From contig NZ_JODM01000030.1 of NCBI RefSeq assembly GCF_000717995.1, positions 62,001 to 126,000 on the forward strand: 64,000 bases of DNA. Direction: 5' to 3'. The position numbers and the translations under genes were made by a program. Under the pieces are notes generated by a model, which was given only the letters and a program-made list of their open reading frames with translations, was not told the DNA's origin and made no database searches. Shown here in pieces: positions 1-8,640 of this stretch (position 1 is its first letter; each line of letters starts with the position of its first letter). This stretch comes from Streptomyces violaceorubidus (GTDB lineage: Bacteria > Actinomycetota > Actinomycetes > Streptomycetales > Streptomycetaceae).

Positions 1-1
1 A

Positions 2-1084
2 CCGGCGGGCAACTTCGAGACCGGCCCGTACACCACGCTCGACACCACGCCGGTCTCCCGCGAGAAGCCCTTCCTCTACCTGGACGGCAACGAGTACAAG
101 GTGCGCGTGCCCGCCAAACGAACGGGTGCCCGCGGCGTGTCCTGGCCCGCCAACGCGGGCGGCACCTCCCTGCCGCTCAGTCAGTTCTACGTCGTCAAGC
201 CCGGCGCGACGGCGGCGACCATCAACGCCGCGCTCGACCAGGGCCTCAACCTGCTGTTCACGCCGGGTGTCTACCACATCGACCGGACCATCGAGGTCGA
301 CCGGGCGAACACCGTCGTGCTGGGCCTCGGGCTGGCCACGATCATCCCGGACGGCGGCGTCGACGCCATGCACGTGGCCGACGTCGACGGCGTCCGGCTC
401 GCGGGCTTCCTCATCGACGCCGGACCGGTGAACTCCGACACGCTGCTGCGCATCGGGACGCCGGGCGGGAGCGCGGACCACGCCGCCAACCCGACGACCA
501 TGCAGGACGTGTTCATCCGCGTCGGCGGCGCGGGACCGGGCAGGGCGACCGACTCCGTCGTGGTCGAGAGCGACGACGTGGTCATCGACCACACCTGGAT
601 CTGGCGGGCCGACCACGGCGAGGGCGTCGGCTGGGAGACCAACCGCGCCGACTACGGCCTCAGGGTCAACGGGGACGACGTCCTCGCGACCGGACTGTTC
701 GTCGAGCACTTCAACAAGTACGACGTCTACTGGAGCGGGGAGCGCGGGCGGACCATCTTCTTCCAGAACGAGAAGGCCTACGACGCCCCGAACGAGGCCG
801 CCATCACCCACGACGGCATCGTCGGCTACGCGGCCTACAAGGTCGCCGACTCGGTGAACGTGCACGACGCGGTGGCGCTCGGCAGTTACTGCAACTACAC
901 GTCCGACCCGACGATCGTCCAGCACCACGGGTTCCAGGTGCCGGTCAAGTCGGGGGTGCGGATGCGCAACCTCCAGGTGATCTCGCTCGGCGGCAAGGGC
1001 CAGTACCGCCATGTCGTCAACGACACCGGCGCGGCCACGTCGGGGACGGACACCGTGCCGTCCAAGGTCGTCCAGTTCCCCTGA
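2..1084 (+). CDS. Secreted right-handed beta-helix protein, C-terminal part (partial at left edge)
   Basis: The frame is open from base 2 and ends with TGA at 1082-1084, so the true start lies outside the window; the GTG at 101 is not convincing because coding sequence continues upstream. The protein has the short repeating strand-turn pattern of pectate-lyase-like or GH55-like beta-helices: a 'GVYHIDRTIEV' strand, then rungs such as 'NTVVLGLG' and 'DGVRLAGFLID'. In Streptomyces such proteins are often large, exported and annotated as coagulation factor 5/8-type or adenylyl-cyclase-like proteins; an extracellular polysaccharide substrate is likely but cannot be named. It converges on pyruvate carboxylase with a strong hairpin between. 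The fold is moderately sure, the function is not. Confidence 0.6.
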   Translation, partial: PAGNFETGPYTTLDTTPVSREKPFLYLDGNEYKVRVPAKRTGARGVSWPANAGGTSLPLSQFYVVKPGATAATINAALDQGLNLLFTPGVYHIDRTIEVDRANTVVLGLGLATIIPDGGVDAMHVADVDGVRLAGFLIDAGPVNSDTLLRIGTPGGSADHAANPTTMQDVFIRVGGAGPGRATDSVVVESDDVVIDHTWIWRADHGEGVGWETNRADYGLRVNGDDVLATGLFVEHFNKYDVYWSGERGRTIFFQNEKAYDAPNEAAITHDGIVGYAAYKVADSVNVHDAVALGSYCNYTSDPTIVQHHGFQVPVKSGVRMRNLQVISLGGKGQYRHVVNDTGAATSGTDTVPSKVVQFP

Positions 1085-1090
1085 GGGGAC

Positions 1091-1120
1091 GACGCGCCCC
1101 GCAGCGGAGCGGGGCGCGTC
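1091..1120. terminator. Bidirectional hairpin terminator
   Basis: A perfect 12-bp inverted repeat (1091-1102 with 1109-1120) and a 6-nt loop lie between the convergent beta-helix gene and pyc. There is no T-run, as is usual for Streptomyces terminators. Confidence 0.8.
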
Positions 1121-1144
1121 ACCCGTGGGCCGGGGCCCGTGTCC

Positions 1145-4100
1145 TCAGGCGAGTTGGACGAGCAGGTCGCCGCCCTCGACCTGCTGGATGCGGTTGATGG
1201 CGAGCCGGGTCACCGTACCGGCCTTGGGGGCGGTGATGGATGCCTCCATCTTCATCGCCTCGATGGTGGCGACGGTGGCACCGGCCTCCACCTCGTCGCC
1301 CTCGGCGACGGCGAGGGTCACCACGCCGGCGAAGGGCGCCGCGACCTGGCCGGCGTCCGTCCGGTCGGCCTTCTCCGTCACCGGGACGTCCGAGGCCGCC
1401 GAGCGGTCGCGGACCTGGATCGGGCGGAGCTGTCCGTTCAGTGAGGACATCACGGTGCGCATGCCGCGTTCGTCGGCGTCGCCCACCGCCTGCAACTCGA
1501 TGAGCAGCCGGACGCCGGGGTCGAGGTCGACGGTGTACTCCTTGCCCGGCCGAAGTCCGTAGAAGAAGTCCTTGCTGTCGAGGACGCTGGTGTCGCCGAA
1601 CGAGGCCCGGTGGGTGTCGAACTCGCGGGCCGGTCCCGGGAACAGCAGCCGGTTGAGGGTCGCCCGGCGGTCCTTGTCCAGACCGGTGCGGTCGTCCTCG
1701 GACAGTGCGGCGGGCGGCTTGGCCCCGGCGCGGCCCCGCAGCGCCTTGCTGCGGAACGGCTCGGGCCAGCCGCCCGGCGGGGTGCCCAGCTCGCCGCGCA
1801 GGAAGCCGACCACGGAGTCCGGGATGTCGAACCGGTCCGGTTCCGCCTCGAAGTCCGCCGGGGAGACACCGGCGCCCACCAGGTGCAGGGCCAGGTCGCC
1901 GACGACCTTGGAGGACGGGGTGACCTTCACCAGGCGGCCCAGCATCCGGTCGGCGGCGGCGTACATGGCCTCGATGTCCTCGAAGCGGTCGCCGAGCCCG
2001 AGCGCGACGGCCTGGGTGCGCAGGTTGGAGAGTTGGCCGCCGGGGATCTCGTGGTGGTAGACCCGGCCGGTCGGAGAGGCCAGGCCCGCCTCGAAGGGCG
2101 CGTAGACCTTGCGGACGCTCTCCCAGTACGGCTCCAGGTCGCCCACGGCCTGGAGGTCCAGCCCGGTGGGCCGCTCGGTGTGGTCGGTGGCGGCCACGAT
2201 CGCCGACAGCGACGGCTGCGAGGTGGTCCCGGCCATGGACGCCACCGCGCCGTCGACGGCGTCCGCGCCGGCCTGGATCGCGGCCAGGTAGGTGGCGAGC
2301 TGACCGCCGGTGGTGTCGTGGGTGTGCAGGTGGACCGGCAGGTCGAACTCCCGGCGCAGCGCGGTCACCAGCGTCGCGGCGGCCGGGGCCCGCAGCAGGC
2401 CGGCCATGTCCTTGACGGCCAGCACGTGCGCGCCGGCGTTCACGATCCGCTCGGCCAGCCGCAGGTAGTAGTCGAGGGTGTAGAGCCGCTCGGAGGGGTC
2501 GGACAGGTCGGCGGTGTAGCACAGCGCGACCTCGGCGACGGCGGTGCCGGTCTGCCGTACGGCCTCGATGGCGGGCCGCATCTGCTCGACGTCGTTGAGG
2601 GCGTCGAAGACGCGGAAGACGTCGATGCCGGTGGCGGCGGCCTCCTGCACGAAGGCGTCGGTCACCTCGGTGGGGTACGGGGTATAGCCCACGGTGTTGC
2701 GGCCGCGCAGCAGCATCTGGAGGCAGATGTTGGGCACCGCCTCCCGCAGGGCGGCCAGCCGCTCCCAGGGGTCCTCGGCGAGGAAGCGCAGGGCGACGTC
2801 GTAGGTGGCGCCGCCCCAGCACTCCAGGGACAGCAGCTGGGGCAGGGTGCGGGCGACAACGGGCGCCACGGCGAGCATGTCCTTGGTGCGCACCCGGGTG
2901 GCGAGCAGCGACTGGTGGGCGTCGCGGAAGGTGGTGTCGGTGACGCCGATGGTGGAGGACTCGCGCAGCCGGCGGGCGAAGCCCTCGGGGCCCAGTTCGG
3001 CCAGCAACTGGCGGGAACCGGAGGGGGGTTCACCGGCCGGCAGGGGCGGCAGCTTGGTCAGCGGGTCGATCAGCTCGGGGCGCTCGCCGTGCGGCTTGTT
3101 CACGGTGACGTCGGCGAGGTAGGTCAGCAGCTTGGTGCCGCGGTCGGCGGAGTGCCGGGCGGTGAGCAGGTGCGGGCGCCGCTCGATGAACGAGGTGGTG
3201 ACCCGGCCGGCCTGGAAGTCCGGGTCGTCCAGCACCGCCTGGAGGAAGGGGATGTTGGTGGCGACGCCGCGGATGCGGAACTCGGCGACCGCGCGCCGGG
3301 CGCGGTTGACGGCGGTGGTGAAGTCCCGTCCCCGGCAGGAAAGCTTGACCAGCATCGAGTCGAAGTGGGCGCTGATCTCCGTACCGGCGTGGGTGGTGCC
3401 GCCGTCGAGGCGGATGCCGGAGCCGCCCGGCGAGCGGTACGCGCTGATCCGGCCGGTGTCCGGGCGGAAGCCGTTGGCCGGGTCCTCGGTGGTGATGCGG
3501 CACTGGAGTGCGGCACCGCGCAGGGTGACGCTCTCCTGGGCAAGGCCGAGGTCGGCGAGCGACTCCCCGGCGGCGATGCGCAGTTGGGACTGGACCAGGT
3601 CGACGTCGGTGACCTCTTCGGTGACCGTGTGCTCGACCTGGATACGGGGGTTCATCTCGATGAAGACGTGGTTGCCGTCCCGGTCGACGAGGAACTCCAC
3701 GGTGCCGGCGTTGCGGTAGCCGATCTGCCGGGCGAAGTTCACGGCGTCGGCGCAGATCCGCTCCCGCAGCCCGGGGTCGAGGTTGGGTGCGGGCGCCAGC
3801 TCGATGACCTTCTGGTGGCGGCGCTGCACCGAGCAGTCCCGCTCGAAGAGGTGGATGACGTCGCCCTCGCCGTCGGCGAGGATCTGGACCTCGATGTGGC
3901 GGGGTTCGACGACCGCCTTCTCCAGGAAGACCGTGGAGTCGCCGAAGGCGGAGGCGGCCTCGCGGGAGGCGGCCTCGATGGCCTCGCGCAGCTGGGCGGG
4001 CTCCTCGACCCGGCGCATGCCGCGCCCGCCGCCGCCCGCGACCGCCTTGACGAACACGGGGAAACCGACGTCGTCGGCGGCGCGCACGAGTGCGTCCACG

Positions 4101-4519
4101 TCGGTGGAGGGCGCCGAGGAGCCGAGCACCGGTACGCCGGCCTCCCGGGCGGCGGCCACGGCCCGTGCCTTGTTGCCGGTCAGTTCCAGGATCCGGGCGC
4201 TGGGTCCGACGAAGGTGATCCCGGCCTCTTCGCAGGCACGGGCCAGCTCGGGGTTCTCGGACAGGAACCCGTATCCCGGGTAGACGGCGTCGGCCCCCGC
4301 GCGGCGGGCGGCGCGGACGATCTCCTCCACGGAGAGGTACGCGCGCACCGGATGCCCCGGCTCCCCGATCTCGTAGGCCTCGTCGGCCTTGAGCCGGTGC
4401 AGCGAGTTGCGGTCCTCGTGCGGGAAGACGGCGACGGTGCGCGCGCCGAGCTCGTAGCCCGCACGGAACGCACGGATCGCGATCTCACCGCGGTTGGCGA
4501 CCAGCACCTTGCGGAACAT
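1145..4519 (-). CDS. pyc: Pyruvate carboxylase
   Basis: ATP- and biotin-dependent carboxylation of pyruvate to oxaloacetate, an anaplerotic cytosolic reaction. The 1124-residue chain has the full single-chain order: a biotin carboxylase with ATP-grasp 'GGGGRGMR' (about 1-450), a carboxyltransferase with 'GVTDTTFRDAHQS' and the lysine motif 'AVKDMAG' (about 530-800), the PC/OADA domain, and a C-terminal biotinyl domain with 'EAMKMEA', the biotinylated lysine being K1090. The ATG at 4519 was chosen because 'MFRKVLVANRGEIAIR' is the conserved start; the frame is open for 40 more codons upstream. It lies 130 nt downstream of the ACP-KS-AT operon on the same strand. Length and domains look intact. 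Confidence 0.97.
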   Translation of the reverse strand: MFRKVLVANRGEIAIRAFRAGYELGARTVAVFPHEDRNSLHRLKADEAYEIGEPGHPVRAYLSVEEIVRAARRAGADAVYPGYGFLSENPELARACEEAGITFVGPSARILELTGNKARAVAAAREAGVPVLGSSAPSTDVDALVRAADDVGFPVFVKAVAGGGGRGMRRVEEPAQLREAIEAASREAASAFGDSTVFLEKAVVEPRHIEVQILADGEGDVIHLFERDCSVQRRHQKVIELAPAPNLDPGLRERICADAVNFARQIGYRNAGTVEFLVDRDGNHVFIEMNPRIQVEHTVTEEVTDVDLVQSQLRIAAGESLADLGLAQESVTLRGAALQCRITTEDPANGFRPDTGRISAYRSPGGSGIRLDGGTTHAGTEISAHFDSMLVKLSCRGRDFTTAVNRARRAVAEFRIRGVATNIPFLQAVLDDPDFQAGRVTTSFIERRPHLLTARHSADRGTKLLTYLADVTVNKPHGERPELIDPLTKLPPLPAGEPPSGSRQLLAELGPEGFARRLRESSTIGVTDTTFRDAHQSLLATRVRTKDMLAVAPVVARTLPQLLSLECWGGATYDVALRFLAEDPWERLAALREAVPNICLQMLLRGRNTVGYTPYPTEVTDAFVQEAAATGIDVFRVFDALNDVEQMRPAIEAVRQTGTAVAEVALCYTADLSDPSERLYTLDYYLRLAERIVNAGAHVLAVKDMAGLLRAPAAATLVTALRREFDLPVHLHTHDTTGGQLATYLAAIQAGADAVDGAVASMAGTTSQPSLSAIVAATDHTERPTGLDLQAVGDLEPYWESVRKVYAPFEAGLASPTGRVYHHEIPGGQLSNLRTQAVALGLGDRFEDIEAMYAAADRMLGRLVKVTPSSKVVGDLALHLVGAGVSPADFEAEPDRFDIPDSVVGFLRGELGTPPGGWPEPFRSKALRGRAGAKPPAALSEDDRTGLDKDRRATLNRLLFPGPAREFDTHRASFGDTSVLDSKDFFYGLRPGKEYTVDLDPGVRLLIELQAVGDADERGMRTVMSSLNGQLRPIQVRDRSAASDVPVTEKADRTDAGQVAAPFAGVVTLAVAEGDEVEAGATVATIEAMKMEASITAPKAGTVTRLAINRIQQVEGGDLLVQLA

Positions 4520-4585
4520 TCTTGATCCCTTCAGCCTGCCGGGTGACGAGACCATGGTGTCGGCGCCGCCCTCGGTACGCCATGT

Positions 4586-4606
4586 GAGCCGGGCCACTCC
4601 CGGCTC
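4586..4606 (-). terminator. Possible hairpin between AT gene and pyc
   Basis: An 8-bp perfect stem (4586-4593 with 4599-4606) with a 5-nt loop sits in the 130-nt gap. It could end the ACP-KS-AT transcript or be part of the pyc leader. Confidence 0.35.
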
Positions 4607-4649
4607 CCTCATGAAGGCGCGCCACCGCCGTCGGGTCAAGGGGCCCTCG

Positions 4650-5651
4650 TCACCGCAGGGCGGCGGTCAGACGGTGGCGGATGCGGTCGACGCCGACGGG
4701 GGTGCGGGAGGGGGCGGCGGTGGTGCAGTCCGGCAGACCGGCCCTGGCCAGGGTGCTCAGCAGCGCCCTGGGTCCGCTGTCGAGGTAGGTGGTGAAACCG
4801 GCCAGGCGCAGCGCGCGCAGGGTCCGGTGGAAGGCGAGCGGCTCGCAGAGGTGGGCGGCGGCCGCCGTGCGCAGCTGGGCCGGGGTGCGGGCGGCCCTGG
4901 ACGTGGTGGCCGTGTACACGGGGAGGGTGGGCGGGGCGACGGGCTGTGCGCGCAGCAGGCGCCGGAAGGTCCGGTGGACCTCGGTGAGGAGGGGGTGGTG
5001 GTAGGCGGTGCGGCTGGTCAGCACGGTGGCGCGGCGGCCGAGCGCCCGGGCGGTGCGACGGAGGGCGGCCAACTGGTCGTCGGGTCCGGCCAGGACCGTC
5101 TGGCCGGGCGCGTTGCGGGCGGCGATGCGTACCTGCGGCAGGTCCTCGGCGCCCAGCAGGTCGGTCGCCAGCTCGGGGGTCAGGTCGGTGGCCAGCAGGC
5201 CCGCCGCCGGGAGTGCCGCGTCGCGCAGCAGCCGGTCGCGCACGTGCAGCAGCCGGACGCCCTGTTCGAGGGTGATGACGCCGGCCACGGTGAGCGCCGC
5301 GAGGTCGCCCACGCTGTGGCCGAGCACCGCGTGGACGGGCGGCGCGGCGAGGTCGAGCAGGACGGTGGCGGAGGCGACCACGGCGGCGTAGGTGGCCAGG
5401 TCGAAGGCCAGGGGGTCGCTGCGCACCAGGTGGCCGGGCTCGGGCGCCGCGGCGTCGGTGAGGAGGCGGCCGACGGGTGTGCGGGTGCCGCCGAGTGCGC
5501 TGCCGTGGGCGTCCACCGTCCGCAGCACCCGCGAGACGGACGGGACCTCGCTGAGGTGTCGCAGGGCGCCGGGGAGGTAGGCCCCCTGGCCGGGGCACAT
5601 CAGCACGGTGCGTGGTGTGCCGCCGGTGGGGGCCTGGGGGTCCTTCCTCAT
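4650..5651 (-). CDS. Acyl-CoA:ACP acyltransferase (malonyltransferase type)
   Basis: A 333-residue acyltransferase of the FabD/PKS-AT fold, expected to load malonyl or a related acyl group from CoA onto the ACP encoded two genes upstream. It has the N-terminal 'CPGQGAYLPG' oxyanion segment, nucleophile elbow 'GHSVGDLAAL' with Ser113, and 'TAYHHPLL' where the second catalytic histidine is expected. The residues after the catalytic serine differ from the GHS-L/V-GE of most malonyl transferases (GHSVGD), so the extender is uncertain. Its ATG at 5651 overlaps the KS stop as ATGA, so it is translationally coupled and third in the operon. More likely part of a specialised lipid or polyketide set than the main fabD. 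Confidence 0.85.
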   Translation of the reverse strand: MRKDPQAPTGGTPRTVLMCPGQGAYLPGALRHLSEVPSVSRVLRTVDAHGSALGGTRTPVGRLLTDAAAPEPGHLVRSDPLAFDLATYAAVVASATVLLDLAAPPVHAVLGHSVGDLAALTVAGVITLEQGVRLLHVRDRLLRDAALPAAGLLATDLTPELATDLLGAEDLPQVRIAARNAPGQTVLAGPDDQLAALRRTARALGRRATVLTSRTAYHHPLLTEVHRTFRRLLRAQPVAPPTLPVYTATTSRAARTPAQLRTAAAAHLCEPLAFHRTLRALRLAGFTTYLDSGPRALLSTLARAGLPDCTTAAPSRTPVGVDRIRHRLTAALR

Positions 5652-6934
5652 GAGGCGTCGGCGAAGGCGAGCGCGACGTTGTGCCCGCCGAAGCCCATGC
5701 TCGTGGTGACGGCGGCGAGGGGTCCTCGGGGCAGGGCCGCCGGGTCGCGGCCGACGACGTTCAGGCCGATCTCGGGGTCGACCCGTTCGAGGCTGCACGC
5801 GGGCGGTGCCGTCCTCTCCCTCAGGGCGAGGACGGTGAGGACGGCCTCGATGGCTCCGGCGGCCCCGAGGGTGTGCCCGAAGGCGGCCTTGGTGGCACTG
5901 ACCGCCACGTCCCGCACCGCCTTGTCGAAGACGCTGTGCAGCGCCTGTGCCTCACCGAGGTCGCCGAGCGGTGTGGAGGTCGCGTGGGCGTTGACGTGCC
6001 GGACCTGCTCCGGGACCAGCCCCGCGTCGCGCAACGCGGCGCCGACGGCCGCCGCGCAGCCGGTACCGCCGGGCGCGGGCTGGGCCACGTGGTGGCTGTC
6101 GTTGGTGATGCCCGCCCCGGTCAGCCTGCCGTGCACAGCGGCGCCGCGGGCGGCGGCGTGCGCGGCGCTCTCGACGACGAGCATGCCGGCGCCCTCGCCC
6201 ATCACGAAGCCGTCCCGGTCGGCGTCGAAGGGCCTGGAGGCGCCCTTGGGGTCGTCGTGGCGCCGGGAGAGGGCCTGGAGCCGCGCGAATCCGGCGAGGG
6301 CCAGCGGATGCAGCGCGGCCTCGGCGCCGCCCGCGACCACGATGTCCGCGCGGCCGTCCCGGATCAGGTCGAGGGCCTGGGCGAGGGCCTCGGCGCCGGA
6401 GGCGCAGGCACTGACGGGGGTGTGCACACCGGCCTTGGCTCCTACCATCAGCCCCACTTCGGCGGCCGGGTGGTTGGGCAGCATGACCGGGATGGTGCGC
6501 GGGCTCACCCGTCCGGCGCCCTGTGTCTGAAGGCGCCGGTTCTGCTCCAGGATGCTGGTGAGGCCGCCCAGCCCCACCCCGACGACCACGGCCACCCGCG
6601 AGCCGCCCGCGGCGAGCGCCTGCAGGTCGGGGAACCCCGCGTCGCGCACGGCCTCACGGGCGGCGACGAGGGCGAACTGGGCGGCGCGGTCGCAGTGCGC
6701 CGCCTTGGCGGACGACAGGACCGTCTTGGGGTCGACCGCTGCCGGGGCCGCGAGATAGACCTGCGCCGGCCCTTCCGGCTCCGCGAAGTCGACGCGCTCG
6801 ACGCCGCACACGCCGTCCAGCAGGGCCCGCCAGGTGGAGGGGGTGTCGCCGCCCAGCGCGGTGGTCAGTCCCAGCCCCGTGACGAGGGCGGACCGGTCCT
6901 CGGGGGCGGGGTCGGCGGCGTGCCGTGGGCTCAC
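5648..6934 (-). CDS. Beta-ketoacyl-ACP synthase (KAS II / FabF type)
   Basis: A 428-residue decarboxylating condensing enzyme of the FabF family. The triad is complete: C177 in 'VSACASGAEALAQA', H317 in 'VNAHATSTPLGD' and H354 in 'KAAFGHTLGAAG', with K349. It should extend an acyl chain carried on the neighbouring ACP. The GTG at 6934 was chosen because it overlaps the ACP stop as GTGA and starts just before the conserved 'LVTGLGLTTALGG' strand. The Cys is retained, so this is not a chain-length factor (KSbeta). No KAS III, ketoreductase, dehydratase or enoyl reductase is nearby, so priming and reduction must come from elsewhere. Confidence 0.92.
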   Translation of the reverse strand: MSPRHAADPAPEDRSALVTGLGLTTALGGDTPSTWRALLDGVCGVERVDFAEPEGPAQVYLAAPAAVDPKTVLSSAKAAHCDRAAQFALVAAREAVRDAGFPDLQALAAGGSRVAVVVGVGLGGLTSILEQNRRLQTQGAGRVSPRTIPVMLPNHPAAEVGLMVGAKAGVHTPVSACASGAEALAQALDLIRDGRADIVVAGGAEAALHPLALAGFARLQALSRRHDDPKGASRPFDADRDGFVMGEGAGMLVVESAAHAAARGAAVHGRLTGAGITNDSHHVAQPAPGGTGCAAAVGAALRDAGLVPEQVRHVNAHATSTPLGDLGEAQALHSVFDKAVRDVAVSATKAAFGHTLGAAGAIEAVLTVLALRERTAPPACSLERVDPEIGLNVVGRDPAALPRGPLAAVTTSMGFGGHNVALAFADAS

Positions 6935-7209
6935 GCGGTGCCGCCCGCGGGGGCGGCGACGGCCTCGGCGAGGTGGGCGGCGATCTGCCGCACCGTGGTG
7001 AGCCGGTCCGCCTGCTCCTGGGGCACCTCGATCTGCCAGCGGTCCTCGATCGCGGCGACCAGTTCCAGCCGGGCCAGCGAGTCGACGCCCAGGTCGTCCT
7101 GGAGGGAGGAGTCGGGCTCGATCTCCTCCACGGTCAGGTCCTCGACCGTGGCGGCCAGCAGGTCCCGCAGTTCGTCGATCAGCTGTCGTTCGTCGGCGGT
7201 GGACGGCAT
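6931..7209 (-). CDS. Acyl carrier protein
   Basis: A 92-residue acidic ACP, first gene of the ACP-KS-AT operon. The 4'-phosphopantetheine site is Ser44 in 'DDLGVDSLARLEL', preceded by helix I and followed by an acidic recognition helix. The ATG at 7209 has an excellent AAGGAGG Shine-Dalgarno upstream; longer readings of the frame lack this. The stop overlaps the KS GTG. The sequence is ordinary for type II ACPs, with an Ala/Gly-rich tail. The partner condensing enzyme and acyltransferase are almost certainly the two coupled genes; the product is unknown. Confidence 0.95.
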   Translation of the reverse strand: MPSTADERQLIDELRDLLAATVEDLTVEEIEPDSSLQDDLGVDSLARLELVAAIEDRWQIEVPQEQADRLTTVRQIAAHLAEAVAAPAGGTA

Positions 7210-7683
7210 GTCCGGTACCTCCTTGGTCGGTGCGCGGCGCGCCCGGGGCGGTGGGCGGGAGGACCCGGTCTCCTCGGGCGCGCCGGCGGTGTCCGGCGAC
7301 CTGCCGGTGCACGCCGACAGGCTGTCCGGCCGTCCGGCACGGCAATCGCCGGGCACGGGGTGACGGCGGAGCACCGGGGGCACGGGACGGGCTCCTGTGA
7401 GCACCCGTGTCCGCCCTTCACGTTGAAGCGCCCCGGTGCGGACCGAGGGTGGCGAGCGGCGTGTGCGTAAGGGGGCGGGCGGGGCCGCCGCGGTGCCGGC
7501 ATGCTTCCTCAACGGACTTTGGCGGCTCTTTTAAGGCTTTCTGAAGATGACCTTCGAACGGGCGTTTCCACGCCGGCCGGGTCCTAGGCTCTCGAACACC
7601 CCCCACGGTCCCGGTGGGCGCGGTCGCGTCCACCGGGTACGGGGGGCTCCGTCAGCCGACCGACAAGCCGAGGTGTCCTGCGC
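7210..7683. other. 474-nt intergenic region
   Basis: This separates the divergent ACP operon and the CAP-domain gene and must hold both promoters. A 'TAGGCT' hexamer near 7585 resembles a -10 box, but no well-spaced -35 partner is clear. No riboswitch-like structure or convincing small gene was seen. Confidence 0.4.
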
Positions 7684-8571
7684 ATGGGTTCCCGCCGAGC
7701 CGCTCGCCCGTCCCGCTCCCACGCCCGCCCCCGCGGCGGGCTCAGGACCCGCGGCACCGCGCTGGCGCTCGGCGCCCTCACCCTGACCGCGGGCGTCGGT
7801 ATCACGCTGGCCGTCACCGACGGCGACGACGGCGGGGCCTCGGACCGGGTCACCGCGGACGCGGCCGACCGGGCGCCGAACGCCGAGGACGCGGCGGGCG
7901 GTGCGGCACCGCTCGCTTCCACGTCGGCGAGCCCGAGCCCCACGGCGAGTGGTTCGCCGAGCCCGAGCACCGAGCCGAAGAAGAAGCCGAGGCGGACGGC
8001 GAGCCCGACGGCCGACCCCACCGAGGCTCCCGCACCGGCCTCGAAGACTCCCGTCAGGGCCACCACGAAGAGCGCCGGTGACGGGTCCGGCGGCGGCAGC
8101 GGTTCCGGGGCCGGATCGGGCTCGGGGTCGGGATCGGGCTCCGGGTCGGGCGGCGGGTCGGACTCCGGATCGGGTTCCGGCGCGACGGGCGGGGCCGAGG
8201 CGCAGGTCCTCGCGCTGGTGAACGAGGAACGGGCCGCGGCGGGCTGCTCGCCGGTCACCGCGAACGACAGGCTGACCCGGGCCGCCGACGACTACAGCGA
8301 CGTCATGGCGAGCAGCGGTGTGATGTCCCACACGGGGCCCGACGGCTCCACCATGGCGAGCCGGGTCGAGGCCGCCGGTTACCAGTGGTCGACCCTGGGC
8401 GAGAACATAGCCCGGGGCCAGGCGGACGCCGCGTCGGTGATGGACTCCTGGATGAACAGCCCCGGCCACCGGGCGAACATACTCAACTGCTCCTTCAAGG
8501 AGCTGGGCGTCGGCGTCCACTTCGGCGACGGCGGCCCCTGGTGGACCCAGGACTTCGGCACCGGCCGCTGA
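7684..8571 (+). CDS. Secreted CAP (SCP/PR-1) domain protein
   Basis: A 295-residue protein with an Arg-rich N-terminus and one hydrophobic segment (about 26-43) acting as signal or anchor. A long Ser/Pro/Thr/Lys-rich linker follows, ending in a Gly-Ser repeat (about 133-165). The C-terminal CAP domain carries 'ALVNEERAAAGC', 'MSHTGPDGS', 'GENIARG' and 'SPGHRANILNCSF', including the usual His and Glu of the CAP cavity. Bacterial CAP proteins are extracellular and of mixed or unknown activity. The Gly-Ser stretch probably spans the cell wall. The ATG at 7684 is the only start before the signal; no strong Shine-Dalgarno is seen. Confidence 0.88.
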   Translation: MGSRRAARPSRSHARPRGGLRTRGTALALGALTLTAGVGITLAVTDGDDGGASDRVTADAADRAPNAEDAAGGAAPLASTSASPSPTASGSPSPSTEPKKKPRRTASPTADPTEAPAPASKTPVRATTKSAGDGSGGGSGSGAGSGSGSGSGSGSGGGSDSGSGSGATGGAEAQVLALVNEERAAAGCSPVTANDRLTRAADDYSDVMASSGVMSHTGPDGSTMASRVEAAGYQWSTLGENIARGQADAASVMDSWMNSPGHRANILNCSFKELGVGVHFGDGGPWWTQDFGTGR

Positions 8572-8574
8572 CGC

Positions 8575-8640
8575 CGCTCACCGCCACCCGGCCGCGGCCG
8601 TCACCGCTCACCGCCACCCGGCCGCGACTGTCACCGCTCA
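8575..8640. repeat. 30-bp direct repeat, two and a fraction copies
   Basis: Unit 1 is 8575-8604 and unit 2 is 8605-8634, differing at three positions. A third partial copy starts at 8635 and contains the stop codon of the histidine kinase (8638-8640). The repeat fills the gap between two convergent genes. Confidence 0.85.

Noticed and set aside
1610..4525. 971-residue plus-strand ORF opposite pyc
   Set aside because: It is the antisense shadow of a clearly conserved pyruvate carboxylase; Gly/Val-rich low-complexity translation with no family motif.
7636..7645. GGGTAC as a sigma-B -10 box before the CAP-domain gene
   Set aside because: No GNNT element lies 14-16 bp upstream.
7210..7683. Possible cyclic-di-AMP (ydaO) riboswitch before the CAP-domain gene
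   Set aside because: No recognisable conserved riboswitch core could be found by eye.
8090..8190. GGNTCN-type repeat
   Set aside because: In-frame Gly-Ser linker of the CAP-domain protein.
8575..8640. CRISPR-like repeat
   Set aside because: Adjacent copies with no spacers; a simple direct repeat between convergent genes.
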